In this document: positions 50,211-57,614 of the stretch, one piece after another
Layout: every line of letters starts with the position of its first letter
Position numbering within the stretch: the stretch's first letter is position 1
Assembly: GCF_001816145.1 (NCBI RefSeq)
Contig: NZ_MDZB01000131.1
Location: 62,001-126,000, forward strand
Length of the DNA: 64,000 nt
Direction: 5' to 3'
Source of the DNA: Hymenobacter lapidarius
Lineage (GTDB): Bacteria > Bacteroidota > Bacteroidia > Cytophagales > Hymenobacteraceae
Position numbers and translations under genes: made by a program
Notes under the pieces: model-generated
Databases searched by the model: none
What the model saw: only the letters and a program-made list of their open reading frames with translations
What the model was told of the DNA's origin: nothing

Positions 50211-51380
50211 ATGTCAACTCCTAGTTTCAGTACCGAAACGGCACCAGTGCCGCACCCGCTACGCACCCTCACCCGCATTGCGTGGTTTTTGCTGGGGGCG
50301 TTATTCATCTTTTCCGGTCTTATCAAGCTGAACGACCCGGTGGGCACGGCCATCAAGCTGGAAGAATACTTTGAGGTCTTCGCCGTCGATTTTGGCTCGT
50401 TCTTTCTCTATTTCAAAGGCATTGCGCGCACCCTTTCCATTGTGCTCAGCTCGATGGAGGTGATTTTGGGCGTGGCCCTGCTCCTGCGCTGGCACATGCG
50501 CCACACGTTGTGGGCGCTGCTGACGCTGCTGGTATTCTTCACCTTTCTGACATTCTATTCGGCCGCTTTCAACAAGGTGACCGACTGCGGCTGCTTCGGC
50601 GACTTCATCAAGCTCACGCCCTGGACGTCGTTTGCCAAAGACGTGTTTTTGCTGGTGCTGTGGGCCATTGTGTTCTTCAACCAGCGGTTTTTGCGCCACG
50701 CCTACGTGCAGGGCACGCAAGGCATTATGACCATGACGTTTGTTTCGGCCATTGCCATTGGCATTGGGATGCGGGCGCTGGGCCACCTGCCGTATCTTGA
50801 CTTTCTGCCCTACAAGGTGGGCAACGACATTGGTAAACTGATGAAGCCTGCCGAGCCCGCCCGCTACCGATACACCATGACGCGCAATGGCGAAACCAAG
50901 GAGTTTGACAAGTACCCCACCGATTCCACTTGGCAGTACCAAGCCATGGCGACCCTCAACCCGGAGCAGTCGCGCCCAGTCATCACCGATTTTGAGATTT
51001 CGGACGTGAACGGCAACTCCTACACCGGGGAATTGCTCAAGGGCAACAAGCTGGTACTCATCGTGCAGAACACTAACAAGACCGACCGCGACCGGTTTGA
51101 GGCCATCAACGCGCTGATGACCGCCGCCGCCAAGTCGCGCAAAGACATCACGGCGCTCACCATCACCAGCACCAGCCCGGCTAAGTTCGACTCGTTCCGG
51201 CACGACATGAACCTGTCCGGCCCCTACTACTTTGCCGACGCCACGGTGCTCAAATCCATCATTCGCTCCAACCCCGGCCTGGTCATTCTGAACAATGGCG
51301 TGGTACAGGCTAAGTACCATTACCACGACATCCCCGAGCTGTTTGAGGTAGAGAAAGCGCTGGCGCAAACCTTCCGATAA
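50211..51380 (+). CDS. BT_3928-like DoxX family membrane protein
   Basis: This 389-residue protein has an N-terminal DoxX/MauE-like domain with about four to five helices (FLLGALFIFSGLIKLNDPVG, and the Cys motif DCGCFGDFIKL). Its C-terminal domain (about 200-389) is extracytoplasmic and thioredoxin-like in strand order, but lacks an obvious CxxC. Annotation pipelines call such Bacteroidota proteins BT_3928 family. The ATG at 50211 fits. It lies 120 bp after the DUF1599 gene and 50 bp before the ABC permease. It may handle redox at the membrane, which is inference. Confidence 0.87.
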   Translation: MSTPSFSTETAPVPHPLRTLTRIAWFLLGALFIFSGLIKLNDPVGTAIKLEEYFEVFAVDFGSFFLYFKGIARTLSIVLSSMEVILGVALLLRWHMRHTLWALLTLLVFFTFLTFYSAAFNKVTDCGCFGDFIKLTPWTSFAKDVFLLVLWAIVFFNQRFLRHAYVQGTQGIMTMTFVSAIAIGIGMRALGHLPYLDFLPYKVGNDIGKLMKPAEPARYRYTMTRNGETKEFDKYPTDSTWQYQAMATLNPEQSRPVITDFEISDVNGNSYTGELLKGNKLVLIVQNTNKTDRDRFEAINALMTAAAKSRKDITALTITSTSPAKFDSFRHDMNLSGPYYFADATVLKSIIRSNPGLVILNNGVVQAKYHYHDIPELFEVEKALAQTFR

Positions 51381-51429
51381 CCCGGCAGCTGCTTCGGCGT
51401 CGGACTGCTCACACTGATTGGTTACCTCC

Positions 51430-52488
51430 ATGCTTTCTTTTATCCTCCGTCGTTTGGCCCAGGGCCTGCTGGTTTTGGTGGGGGTGGCCTGCACGGTGTT
51501 CCTGCTGTTCAACGTGCTGCCCGGCGACCCGGCCGCCCTACTAGCCGGCCAGCGCACGGACCTGGCCACCAAGGCCGCCATCACCGCCGACCTGGGCCTG
51601 GACAAGCCGCTGCCGGCCCGCCTGGCGGGCTACCTCAACGACGTGTCGCCACTGGGCCTGCACCCGCGCGACTCGGCCGGCCAGGCGCGCTACGGCGGCG
51701 TGGCGCTGCTGCCGCTGGGCGGCCAGGCCCTGGTGTTGAAGACGCCCTACCTGCGGCGCTCTTTTCAAAGCAACAAGGACGTGCTGCGCATTCTGCTCGA
51801 TTATTTCCCCGGCACCATGTGGCTGGCGCTGGCGGCCATGGTCATTGCCAGCATCGGGGGCGTGGCGTTTGGAGTGGCGGCGGCGCTGCGGCCCCAGTCC
51901 GGGCTCGACCGCACGCTGGTGACCACCTCGGTGCTGGGCATTTCGGTGCCGTCGTTTGTGGCCGCCATTGTCATTGCCGTCACGTTTGGCTTCTACTGGA
52001 GCCACTGGACCGGCCTGAGCCTGACCGGCCAGCTGTACGAAACCGACCCTTTCACGGGCGAAAGGCACCTGGTGCTGCGCAACCTGCTGCTGCCAGCCAT
52101 TGCGCTGGGCATCCGGCCGCTGGCCATTATCACGCAGCTCACGCGCTCCAGCATGCTCGACGTGCTGAGCCAGGACTACATCCGCACGGCGCGGGCCAAG
52201 GGCCTGAGCCAGCGGGCCACCGTGCTGCACCACGCCCTGCGCAACGCCCTCAACCCGGTGGTCACGGCGGTGTCGGGGTGGCTGGCGTCGCTCATGGCGG
52301 GCGCGTTTTTCATCGAGTACATCTTCAACTGGAAAGGCCTGGGCACTGTGACGCTGCGGGCCGTGGAAAACCTGGACTTCCCGGTGGTGATGGGCGCAAC
52401 CCTGTTTGTGGCGGCGCTGTTCGTGGTCATAAATATTGTGGTCGATGTGTTGTATGCAGTGCTCGACCCACGCGTAAAACTCAGCTAG
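51430..52488 (+). CDS. ABC transporter permease (DppB/OppB type)
   Basis: This 352-residue inner-membrane protein is a peptide/nickel-type permease. It has the N-terminal ILRRLAQGLLVLVGVACTVFLLFNVLPGDP, six helices and the EAA-loop segment SMLDVLSQDYIRTARAKGLS that contacts the ATPase. The periplasmic loop between helices 1 and 2 is long. The partner permease, ATPases and binding protein are not in the window, so it would have to work with subunits encoded elsewhere. It ends 3 bp before the aroK start, suggesting coupling. Confidence 0.93.
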   Translation: MLSFILRRLAQGLLVLVGVACTVFLLFNVLPGDPAALLAGQRTDLATKAAITADLGLDKPLPARLAGYLNDVSPLGLHPRDSAGQARYGGVALLPLGGQALVLKTPYLRRSFQSNKDVLRILLDYFPGTMWLALAAMVIASIGGVAFGVAAALRPQSGLDRTLVTTSVLGISVPSFVAAIVIAVTFGFYWSHWTGLSLTGQLYETDPFTGERHLVLRNLLLPAIALGIRPLAIITQLTRSSMLDVLSQDYIRTARAKGLSQRATVLHHALRNALNPVVTAVSGWLASLMAGAFFIEYIFNWKGLGTVTLRAVENLDFPVVMGATLFVAALFVVINIVVDVLYAVLDPRVKLS

Positions 52489-52491
52489 ACC

Positions 52492-53022
52492 GTGAAACTC
52501 TTCCTCATTGGCATGCCCGGCTCGGGCAAAACGACGCTGGGCCGGGCCTTGGCCGACCATTTCTCGCTGCCGTTTCTGGACCTCGATGCCGAGATTGTGG
52601 CGCGGGCCGGACAGGTCATTCCCGCTATTTTTCTGCAGCATGGCGAGGCGCATTTCCGTCAACTGGAGGCCGACACGCTGCGCGAAGTCACGGCGCAGCC
52701 CGGCCCGCTGGTGCTGGCTACCGGGGGCGGCACGCCCTGTTTCCACCACAATCTGGCGGTGCTGCAGGCCCACGGCGTCACCCTTTGGCTCGATGTGCCG
52801 GTGCCCCTGCTCGCGGCCCGGCTGGCGGCGGCGGCCGAAACCAAAAGCCGGCCCCTGCTGGCTACCAGCGGCCCCACCGAAAAGTGGCTGCTCGAAACCC
52901 TAAGCACGCGTACGCAGTTTTACCAGCAGGCCCGGCTGCGCTGCCCGGCCGATGCCTGCACGGCCACAGCCGTGGCTGCCCAACTGGCCGCTGCGGGCAT
53001 TGTGCTGAGCGAAAACACGTGA
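52492..53022 (+). CDS. aroK: Shikimate kinase, GTG start
   Basis: AroK phosphorylates shikimate in the aromatic amino-acid pathway. The 176-residue protein has the P-loop GMPGSGKTT (7-15), the substrate-binding DLDAEI and the ATGGGTP motif. The lid Arg region is SRPLLA. The start is a GTG 3 bp after the permease stop. Length and motifs are normal. No other aro gene is close. Confidence 0.94.
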   Translation: MKLFLIGMPGSGKTTLGRALADHFSLPFLDLDAEIVARAGQVIPAIFLQHGEAHFRQLEADTLREVTAQPGPLVLATGGGTPCFHHNLAVLQAHGVTLWLDVPVPLLAARLAAAAETKSRPLLATSGPTEKWLLETLSTRTQFYQQARLRCPADACTATAVAAQLAAAGIVLSENT

Positions 53023-53077
53023 TTACCGCTTGGCGCGTAAATTTGTTAATTACTATCGTTCGACGTAAGCTACCTCT

Positions 53078-53752
53078 ATGCAATCAGTAACCACCGAAGA
53101 ACCAGGCGTTATGCCCACGCCTGCTGCTGCCTCGGCCTCCGTTCGGCCCAAGCACAAAGGCTCGGCACAGCTGTTCAAAAACCCTGTTCTGGAGCGTCTT
53201 TCGCACACGCACATCGCGCTGCCGGTAGGAATTTTCGCGGCCACGGCCGCTTTAAGTCTGTATTACGGCCTCACCCACGGCTTTATGACGGGGCTGGCGG
53301 CGCTGGGGCTTTTCCTGGCAGGCTTGTTTGCGTTCACCTTCGCGGAGTACGCGGTGCACCGCTACCTGTACCATATTCCGGCCACCACCCCGGGCCGGGC
53401 CAAGTTCCAGTACACCTTCCACGGCGTGCACCACGAGTACCCCAAGGATAAGACGCGGCTGGCCATGCCGCCCATTGTCACGGTCTTTGTGGCGTCGCTG
53501 CTGTTCTTTATTTTCCGCTTCAGCTTCGGCTCGTATGCGTTTGGGCTGCTTTCGGGCTTCACGTTTGGGTACGCCATGTACCTGTTTGTGCATTATGCCA
53601 TTCACGCCTATTCGCCGCCCAAAAACTTCCTGAAAGTGTGGTGGACGCACCACAGCCAGCACCACTATCGGCAAGATGAAGTGGCTTTTGGCGTGTCGAG
53701 CACCCTCTGGGACCACCTCATTGGCACCATGCCTACCAAGAAAGCCGGATAG
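53078..53752 (+). CDS. Sterol desaturase/fatty acid hydroxylase family protein
   Basis: This 224-residue membrane protein has the eight-His di-iron pattern of the fatty acid hydroxylase superfamily: HRYLYH, HGVHHEYP, HYAIH and HHSQHHY. Four hydrophobic segments anchor it. Family members in Bacteroidota include fatty acid 2-hydroxylases acting on sphingolipids or on lipid acyl chains, and carotenoid hydroxylases. The pattern PKDKTRLAMPP after the second His box is typical of fatty acid 2-hydroxylase. The exact substrate is unknown. Confidence 0.9.
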   Translation: MQSVTTEEPGVMPTPAAASASVRPKHKGSAQLFKNPVLERLSHTHIALPVGIFAATAALSLYYGLTHGFMTGLAALGLFLAGLFAFTFAEYAVHRYLYHIPATTPGRAKFQYTFHGVHHEYPKDKTRLAMPPIVTVFVASLLFFIFRFSFGSYAFGLLSGFTFGYAMYLFVHYAIHAYSPPKNFLKVWWTHHSQHHYRQDEVAFGVSSTLWDHLIGTMPTKKAG

Positions 53753-53775
53753 AGTTTTCACTGCTTTCTCACAAC

Positions 53776-53813
53776 AAAAAAGGGCGCCTCCGCAGTGGAG
53801 GCGCCCTTTTTTG
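53776..53813. terminator. Bidirectional terminator after the hydroxylase gene
   Basis: A 15-bp stem (AAAAAAGGGCGCCTC with GAGGCGCCCTTTTTT) around a 7-nt loop lies between convergent genes. Confidence 0.92.
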
Positions 53814-53830
53814 TTTGCGCTTTGATGGTC

Positions 53831-54010
53831 CTACACGCGCGGGCCGCGCATTTTTCTTACCACGAACCAGAGCAGGAACACCACCACCAACACCAGAATA
53901 ATGCCGGTATAGGCACCCGCCTTAAAGATACCTGCAATGGCGTCGCAGCCGGTGAGCGTGGTAGCCAGTGCAAACAGGAACAAAAACAGGGAGTAGCGCG
54001 AGAGATTCAT
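53831..54010 (-). CDS. Small membrane lipoprotein
   Basis: This 59-residue protein starts at the ATG at 54010 with MNLSRYSLFLFLFALATTLTGC, a lipoprotein signal with Cys22. It continues DAIAGIFKAGAYTGIILVL and a second hydrophobic helix, ending in a basic tail (RKMRGPRV). Short proteins of this pattern (Cys-Asp...GIFKAG) are common in Bacteroidota and are sometimes mislabelled as cytidylyltransferase fragments. The function is unknown. It is probably complete. Confidence 0.8.
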   Translation of the reverse strand: MNLSRYSLFLFLFALATTLTGCDAIAGIFKAGAYTGIILVLVVVFLLWFVVRKMRGPRV

Positions 54011-54344
54011 GACAAGGAAAAGAAGAGGATTAAAGAGGTAGCCGGGCGTCAGTGCGCCGGCAAGTACCTGCTGATACTGTAACAACCCCAAAAAGGTTAA
54101 GCTACGGCACGTGGGGGCACCAAATTGGCAAGCGTGGCACGGAGGGCCCAGTGAATTCGGAACGGTTTCGGAGCTGGTCAGCGTGGTGCGAACCCTGAAA
54201 CCACTCAAGGCAGCCATCTAAAGATGCGCTGTCATGCTGATGCAGGAAGCAATTCTATCAAAGTAGAGCAAGTCGTTCAGCGGCGAGAGGATGCTTCCTG
54301 CGTCAGCATGACAGGGCGTTAGCCATGCGACTGTCCCACGTTGC
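54011..54344. other. 334-bp intergenic region with a REP-like hairpin
   Basis: No gene is seen. The main feature is the inverted repeat at 54231-54312 described separately. The part next to 54011 should hold the promoter of the small lipoprotein gene, but no clear TAnnTTTG box was found. Confidence 0.6.
54231..54312. repeat. REP-like inverted repeat
   Basis: GTCATGCTGATGCAGGAAGC at 54231 pairs with GCTTCCTGCGTCAGCATGAC ending at 54312 with one mismatch. The loop is about 40 bp and internally G/A-rich. It belongs to the same family as 14011 and lies just after the end of the TPM gene. Confidence 0.85.
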
Positions 54345-55211
54345 TTACCAGCTGCCACTGGCGCCGCCGCCGCCGCTGCTGCCGCCTCCAAAACCGCCGA
54401 AGCCGCCGCCGCCGCCGCCAAAGCCGCCCCCACCGCCACCAAACCCGCCACCTCCAAAGCCGCCACCGAACAGGATGGGTGGAATAAAGCCCCCGCCAAT
54501 GCCGCGGTTGCCGCGCCCGCCGCCCCCGCCGCGCTTGCGCAGCAAAACGAAGACGAGCACCAGAATGCCGATAATCAGCCAGAACGGCGGGCCCGAGCCG
54601 GAGCTTCGGCGCCCGCGCTGGGGCCGCACGTCTTCCGGGTCGGCCTTGTATTCGCCTTTGGCGAGGGCGATGAGCTGGTCGGTGGCCCGGTCAAGGCCGG
54701 CGTAGTATTGGTTTTGGCGGAAAGCCGGCACCATCGTGTTGCTGATGATGCGCTTGGCAATGGCGTCGGGCACAGCCCCTTCCAGCCCATAGCCGGTTTG
54801 GATGCGGGCCACGTGCTCCTGGTTGGCCACCAGAATCAGAATGCCGTTGTTGTTTTCCTTGCTGCCAATGCCCCAGGCCTGGTACAGCTTCTGGGCGTAG
54901 CTGGCTATTTCGTCGCCTTCCAGGCTGGGCACGGTCACCACGGCAATCTGTGACGACGTACTGTCGTTGTACGCCACCAGCTTGCGTTCCAGCGCATCGG
55001 CTTCGCCGGGCTGCATCAGGTTGGCCAGGTCGTTGACCAGACGCGGCGGGTTGGGCCGCGACGGAATGGTTTGGGCCGAGGCCAGCACGGCCGGCAGCAC
55101 CCACAGTAGCAGAAGCAGCAACGGGCGCCACAGCGGCCCCATCGCCACCCGCAAGCCGGGCACTCCGCCACGTGGCTTCAACAGCTGGGCGTCAGCCACT
55201 TGATTTTTCAT
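54345..55211 (-). CDS. TPM domain protein with Gly-rich tail (YgcG-like)
   Basis: This 288-residue protein has a signal peptide, a TPM domain (about 55-180, with LVNDLANLMQPGEADALERKL and NNNGILILVANQEHVARIQTGYG) and one membrane helix (about 205-222). It ends in a Gly/Phe-rich tail. The ATG at 55211 overlaps the stop of the upstream TPM gene (ATGA), and an internal ATG at 55142 directly before the signal core is the alternative. It should be anchored with the TPM domain in the periplasm. LemA and TPM proteins normally occur together. Confidence 0.9.
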   Translation of the reverse strand: MKNQVADAQLLKPRGGVPGLRVAMGPLWRPLLLLLLWVLPAVLASAQTIPSRPNPPRLVNDLANLMQPGEADALERKLVAYNDSTSSQIAVVTVPSLEGDEIASYAQKLYQAWGIGSKENNNGILILVANQEHVARIQTGYGLEGAVPDAIAKRIISNTMVPAFRQNQYYAGLDRATDQLIALAKGEYKADPEDVRPQRGRRSSGSGPPFWLIIGILVLVFVLLRKRGGGGGRGNRGIGGGFIPPILFGGGFGGGGFGGGGGGFGGGGGGFGGFGGGSSGGGGASGSW

Positions 55212-55666
55212 GCGTCGGAAGACGGCCTGGGGCCGCCGAAAGAAATGGAATCGTCCAGCTCGTTCTGGTCGGTGCGGGCGTCGTAAGGGAAGTAGCGCTT
55301 GAGCTGCTCGCCCACCATGGTAATGCCGCGCTCCAGGCCCAGCACGTATTTCTCGTGTCGGAATTGCTCCAGCACAGCTTCCTTGGTTGTCTCCCAGAAA
55401 TCATCGGGCACGGCCGCGTTGATGGCCGAATCGCCAATCACGGCAAACTGCCGGCTCTGCCAGGCCAGGTAAAACAGCACGCCGTTGCGGGCCGCCGTCT
55501 TGTGCATGTTGAGCTCGCCAAACACCTGCGCGGCGCGGTCCAGTGGCTCGGGCGTGGGGCAGGAGTCTTCCAGATGCACCCGGATTTCGCCCGAAGTCAT
55601 CGTCTCGGCTTGCCGAATGGCCGCCACCAGGGCCGCGTCCTGTTCGGGGGTGAGAAGGGATTTCAT
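55208..55666 (-). CDS. Cytosolic TPM domain protein
   Basis: This 152-residue protein is a stand-alone TPM domain without signal peptide or membrane helix. It has LTPEQDAALVAAIRQAETMTSGEIRVHLE, ARNGVLFYLAWQSRQFAVIGD and the end YFPYDARTDQNELDDSISFG, the last being the TPM-phosphatase-like C-terminus. It overlaps the next TPM gene by 4 bp and follows lemA after a repeat element. Two TPM genes of opposite topology in one operon suggest one works on each side of the membrane. Confidence 0.9.
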   Translation of the reverse strand: MKSLLTPEQDAALVAAIRQAETMTSGEIRVHLEDSCPTPEPLDRAAQVFGELNMHKTAARNGVLFYLAWQSRQFAVIGDSAINAAVPDDFWETTKEAVLEQFRHEKYVLGLERGITMVGEQLKRYFPYDARTDQNELDDSISFGGPRPSSDA

Positions 55667-55670
55667 TCTT

Positions 55671-55790
55671 TTGAGTATTGAGTTTTAAGTGATGAGTGTT
55701 GAATCAGGAATGGCTGCAGGTAGGTCGCGGTCGACCCTGACTGGCTGGCAATCCTAACTCAACACTCAAAATTCACACCTCAAAACTTCT
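55671..55790. repeat. Inverted tandem-arm repeat element between lemA and TPM
   Basis: The left arm (55671-55708) contains TGAGTATTGAGTTTTAAGTG and related units; the right arm (55753-55790) contains CTAACTCAACACTCAAAATT, the inverted form. The core is about 44 bp. The right arm overlaps the last codon of lemA. The element fills the gap in the lemA-TPM operon, so it is transcribed and could form an mRNA hairpin. Confidence 0.75.
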
Positions 55791-56367
55791 AAAATTGAAC
55801 CGTGGGCGCCTTACCTGCACCCGCGTCGGCTTCGAAATAGCCTTTGGGCTGGAAGCCGAACATGCCCGAAAACAGGTTGTTGGGGAAGCGCTTGGTGAAG
55901 GTGTTGTAGTCCTGCACCGAGCCGTTGAAGTTGTCGCGGGCCACGGCAATGCGGTTTTCGGTGCCTTCAATCTGGGCTTGCAGCTCCTGGAAGTTGGCGT
56001 TGGTTTTCAGCTCGGGGTAGTTTTCCGACACAGCCAACAAGCGACCCAGGCCGGCGGAGAGCTGGCTTTGGGCTTCCTGGAAGCGCTGAATATTTTCGGG
56101 CGTGAGCTGGTCGGCGTTGAGCTGCACGCTGGTGGCCTTGGCCCGCGCTTCAATTACGGCAGTGAGAGTGGCTTGCTCCTGCTTGGCGGCGCCCTTCACG
56201 GTGTTTACCAGGTTGGGAATGAGGTCGGAGCGGCGCTGGTACTGGCTTTGCACCTGAGCCCATTTGGTTTTCACGTTCTGGTCGCGCTCCACCATGCCGT
56301 TGTAGCCGCAGGAAGATTGGGTGAGCAACAGGGCGATGCCCGCGAAATAAAGAAGAAAGCGTTTCAT
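55789..56367 (-). CDS. LemA family protein
   Basis: This 192-residue protein matches LemA. It starts with a membrane/lipoprotein signal (FAGIALLLTQSSCGYNGMV, Cys at about 20). A helical bundle follows, with KTKWAQVQSQYQRRSDLIPNLVNTVKG, ENIQRFQEAQSQLSAGLGRLL and the C-terminal DYNTFTKRFPNNLFSGMFGFQPK. The ATG at 56367 is chosen since the upstream frame has no LemA features. It heads the lemA-TPM-TPM operon. The function of LemA is not settled. Confidence 0.93.
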   Translation of the reverse strand: MKRFLLYFAGIALLLTQSSCGYNGMVERDQNVKTKWAQVQSQYQRRSDLIPNLVNTVKGAAKQEQATLTAVIEARAKATSVQLNADQLTPENIQRFQEAQSQLSAGLGRLLAVSENYPELKTNANFQELQAQIEGTENRIAVARDNFNGSVQDYNTFTKRFPNNLFSGMFGFQPKGYFEADAGAGKAPTVQF

Positions 56368-56553
56368 GGTGGGGTGGTGTGTGAAGGGGGTTGGGGAAAG
56401 AAGCTGCATGTTGTGGCCGCAGAAAACCACAGGCCCGCAAACCGGGTTGGTTCCGGGCTTGGCGCAAAGTACGTAGCTTGGCCGTAGTAGTTGTAGCTTG
56501 CTCCGTAGCCGGACTTGCTCGGCTGTGTCTTTTTCGCTTCCCCCTCTTCGATA

Positions 56554-57555
56554 ATGAAAGCTGTTATCCCCGTTGCCGGCATTGGTTCGCGCCTCCGCCC
56601 CCACACCCACACCCAGCCCAAAAGCCTGGTGCCGGTGGCCGGCAATACCATCCTGGGTCACATCATCGACCGGCTTCAGGCCGCCGGCCTCACCGAGTTC
56701 GTGTTCATTGTGGGGTACCTGGGTGATAAAATTGTGCGCTACGTGCGCCGCCACTACCCCGACCTCAACGCCACTTTCGTGGTGCAGGAGCCCCGCGAAG
56801 GCATCGGCCACGCCCTGTGGCTGGCCCGCGAGGAGTTCCGCCACGACCCGGACGGCGTGCTCATCATGCTCGGCGACACCATTGTGGACGTGGACCTGCC
56901 CGCCCTGCTGGCCACGCCCGGCTCGGTGCTGGCCGTGAAGGAAGTGAAGACGCCCAGCATGTTCGGGCTGGTGGAAACCGGCGCCGGCGGCCGCGTGAGC
57001 AAGGTGGTGGAGAAGCCCAAAATTCCAAAGTCCAACTTCGCCATGGTGGGCCTCTACAAGCTGGCCTACCCCGAAAATTTCGCCAAAGCCCTGGAATGGC
57101 TGCGCGAAACCGACGTGCGCACCCACGGCGAATTCCAGCTCACCGACGCCCTCATGCACCTCATCGAGGAAGGCGAGGTGATGACCACAGCTTCGGTAGA
57201 CAACTGGTTTGACTGCGGCCGCAAGGAAACGCTGCTAGAAGCCAACGCCCGCCTGCTCAACACGGCCGAGTTTCTGGAGCCGCGCGACTACTCCGAGTTT
57301 CCGGATGCCGTGATTATTCCGCCGGTCAGCATCGGGCGCGGCTGCCAGATTTCGCACTCCATCATTGGCCCCAACGTGGCCATCGGCGACAAAACCATCA
57401 TCAAAAACTGCATCCTGACCGACTCCATCATCGGCACTTACTCGGAACTAAGCTCGGCCGTGATGCACGACTGCATCGTGGGTTCCGACGCCTCGTTCCG
57501 GGGCATGAACCACTCGCTGAACATCGGGGATAATACGGAGATTGATTATAGCTGA
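56554..57555 (+). CDS. Sugar-1-phosphate nucleotidyltransferase with beta-helix tail
   Basis: This 333-residue enzyme has the nucleotidyltransferase start MKAVIPVAGIGSRLRPHTHT with the GxGxRLxP motif and KSLVPVAG. The metal Asp lies in LGDTIVD. A C-terminal left-handed beta-helix has hexapeptide-like repeats (SIIGPNVAIGDKTIIKNCIL). It is closest to glucose-1-phosphate thymidylyl- or uridylyltransferase types; the exact base is not certain. The ATG at 56554 fits the family start. It is divergent from lemA. Confidence 0.9.
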   Translation: MKAVIPVAGIGSRLRPHTHTQPKSLVPVAGNTILGHIIDRLQAAGLTEFVFIVGYLGDKIVRYVRRHYPDLNATFVVQEPREGIGHALWLAREEFRHDPDGVLIMLGDTIVDVDLPALLATPGSVLAVKEVKTPSMFGLVETGAGGRVSKVVEKPKIPKSNFAMVGLYKLAYPENFAKALEWLRETDVRTHGEFQLTDALMHLIEEGEVMTTASVDNWFDCGRKETLLEANARLLNTAEFLEPRDYSEFPDAVIIPPVSIGRGCQISHSIIGPNVAIGDKTIIKNCILTDSIIGTYSELSSAVMHDCIVGSDASFRGMNHSLNIGDNTEIDYS

Positions 57556-57614
57556 GAAAAGCGGTGCTGGGCAGTCTGTTCGTACTTTTCGGTCTCCAAT
57601 TCCTTTTGCTGCGT

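Noticed and set aside
51541..52773. A 410-codon leftward frame opposite the ABC permease and aroK
   Set aside because: It crosses two real genes on the other strand and is rich in Gln, Arg and His as expected of an antisense shadow.
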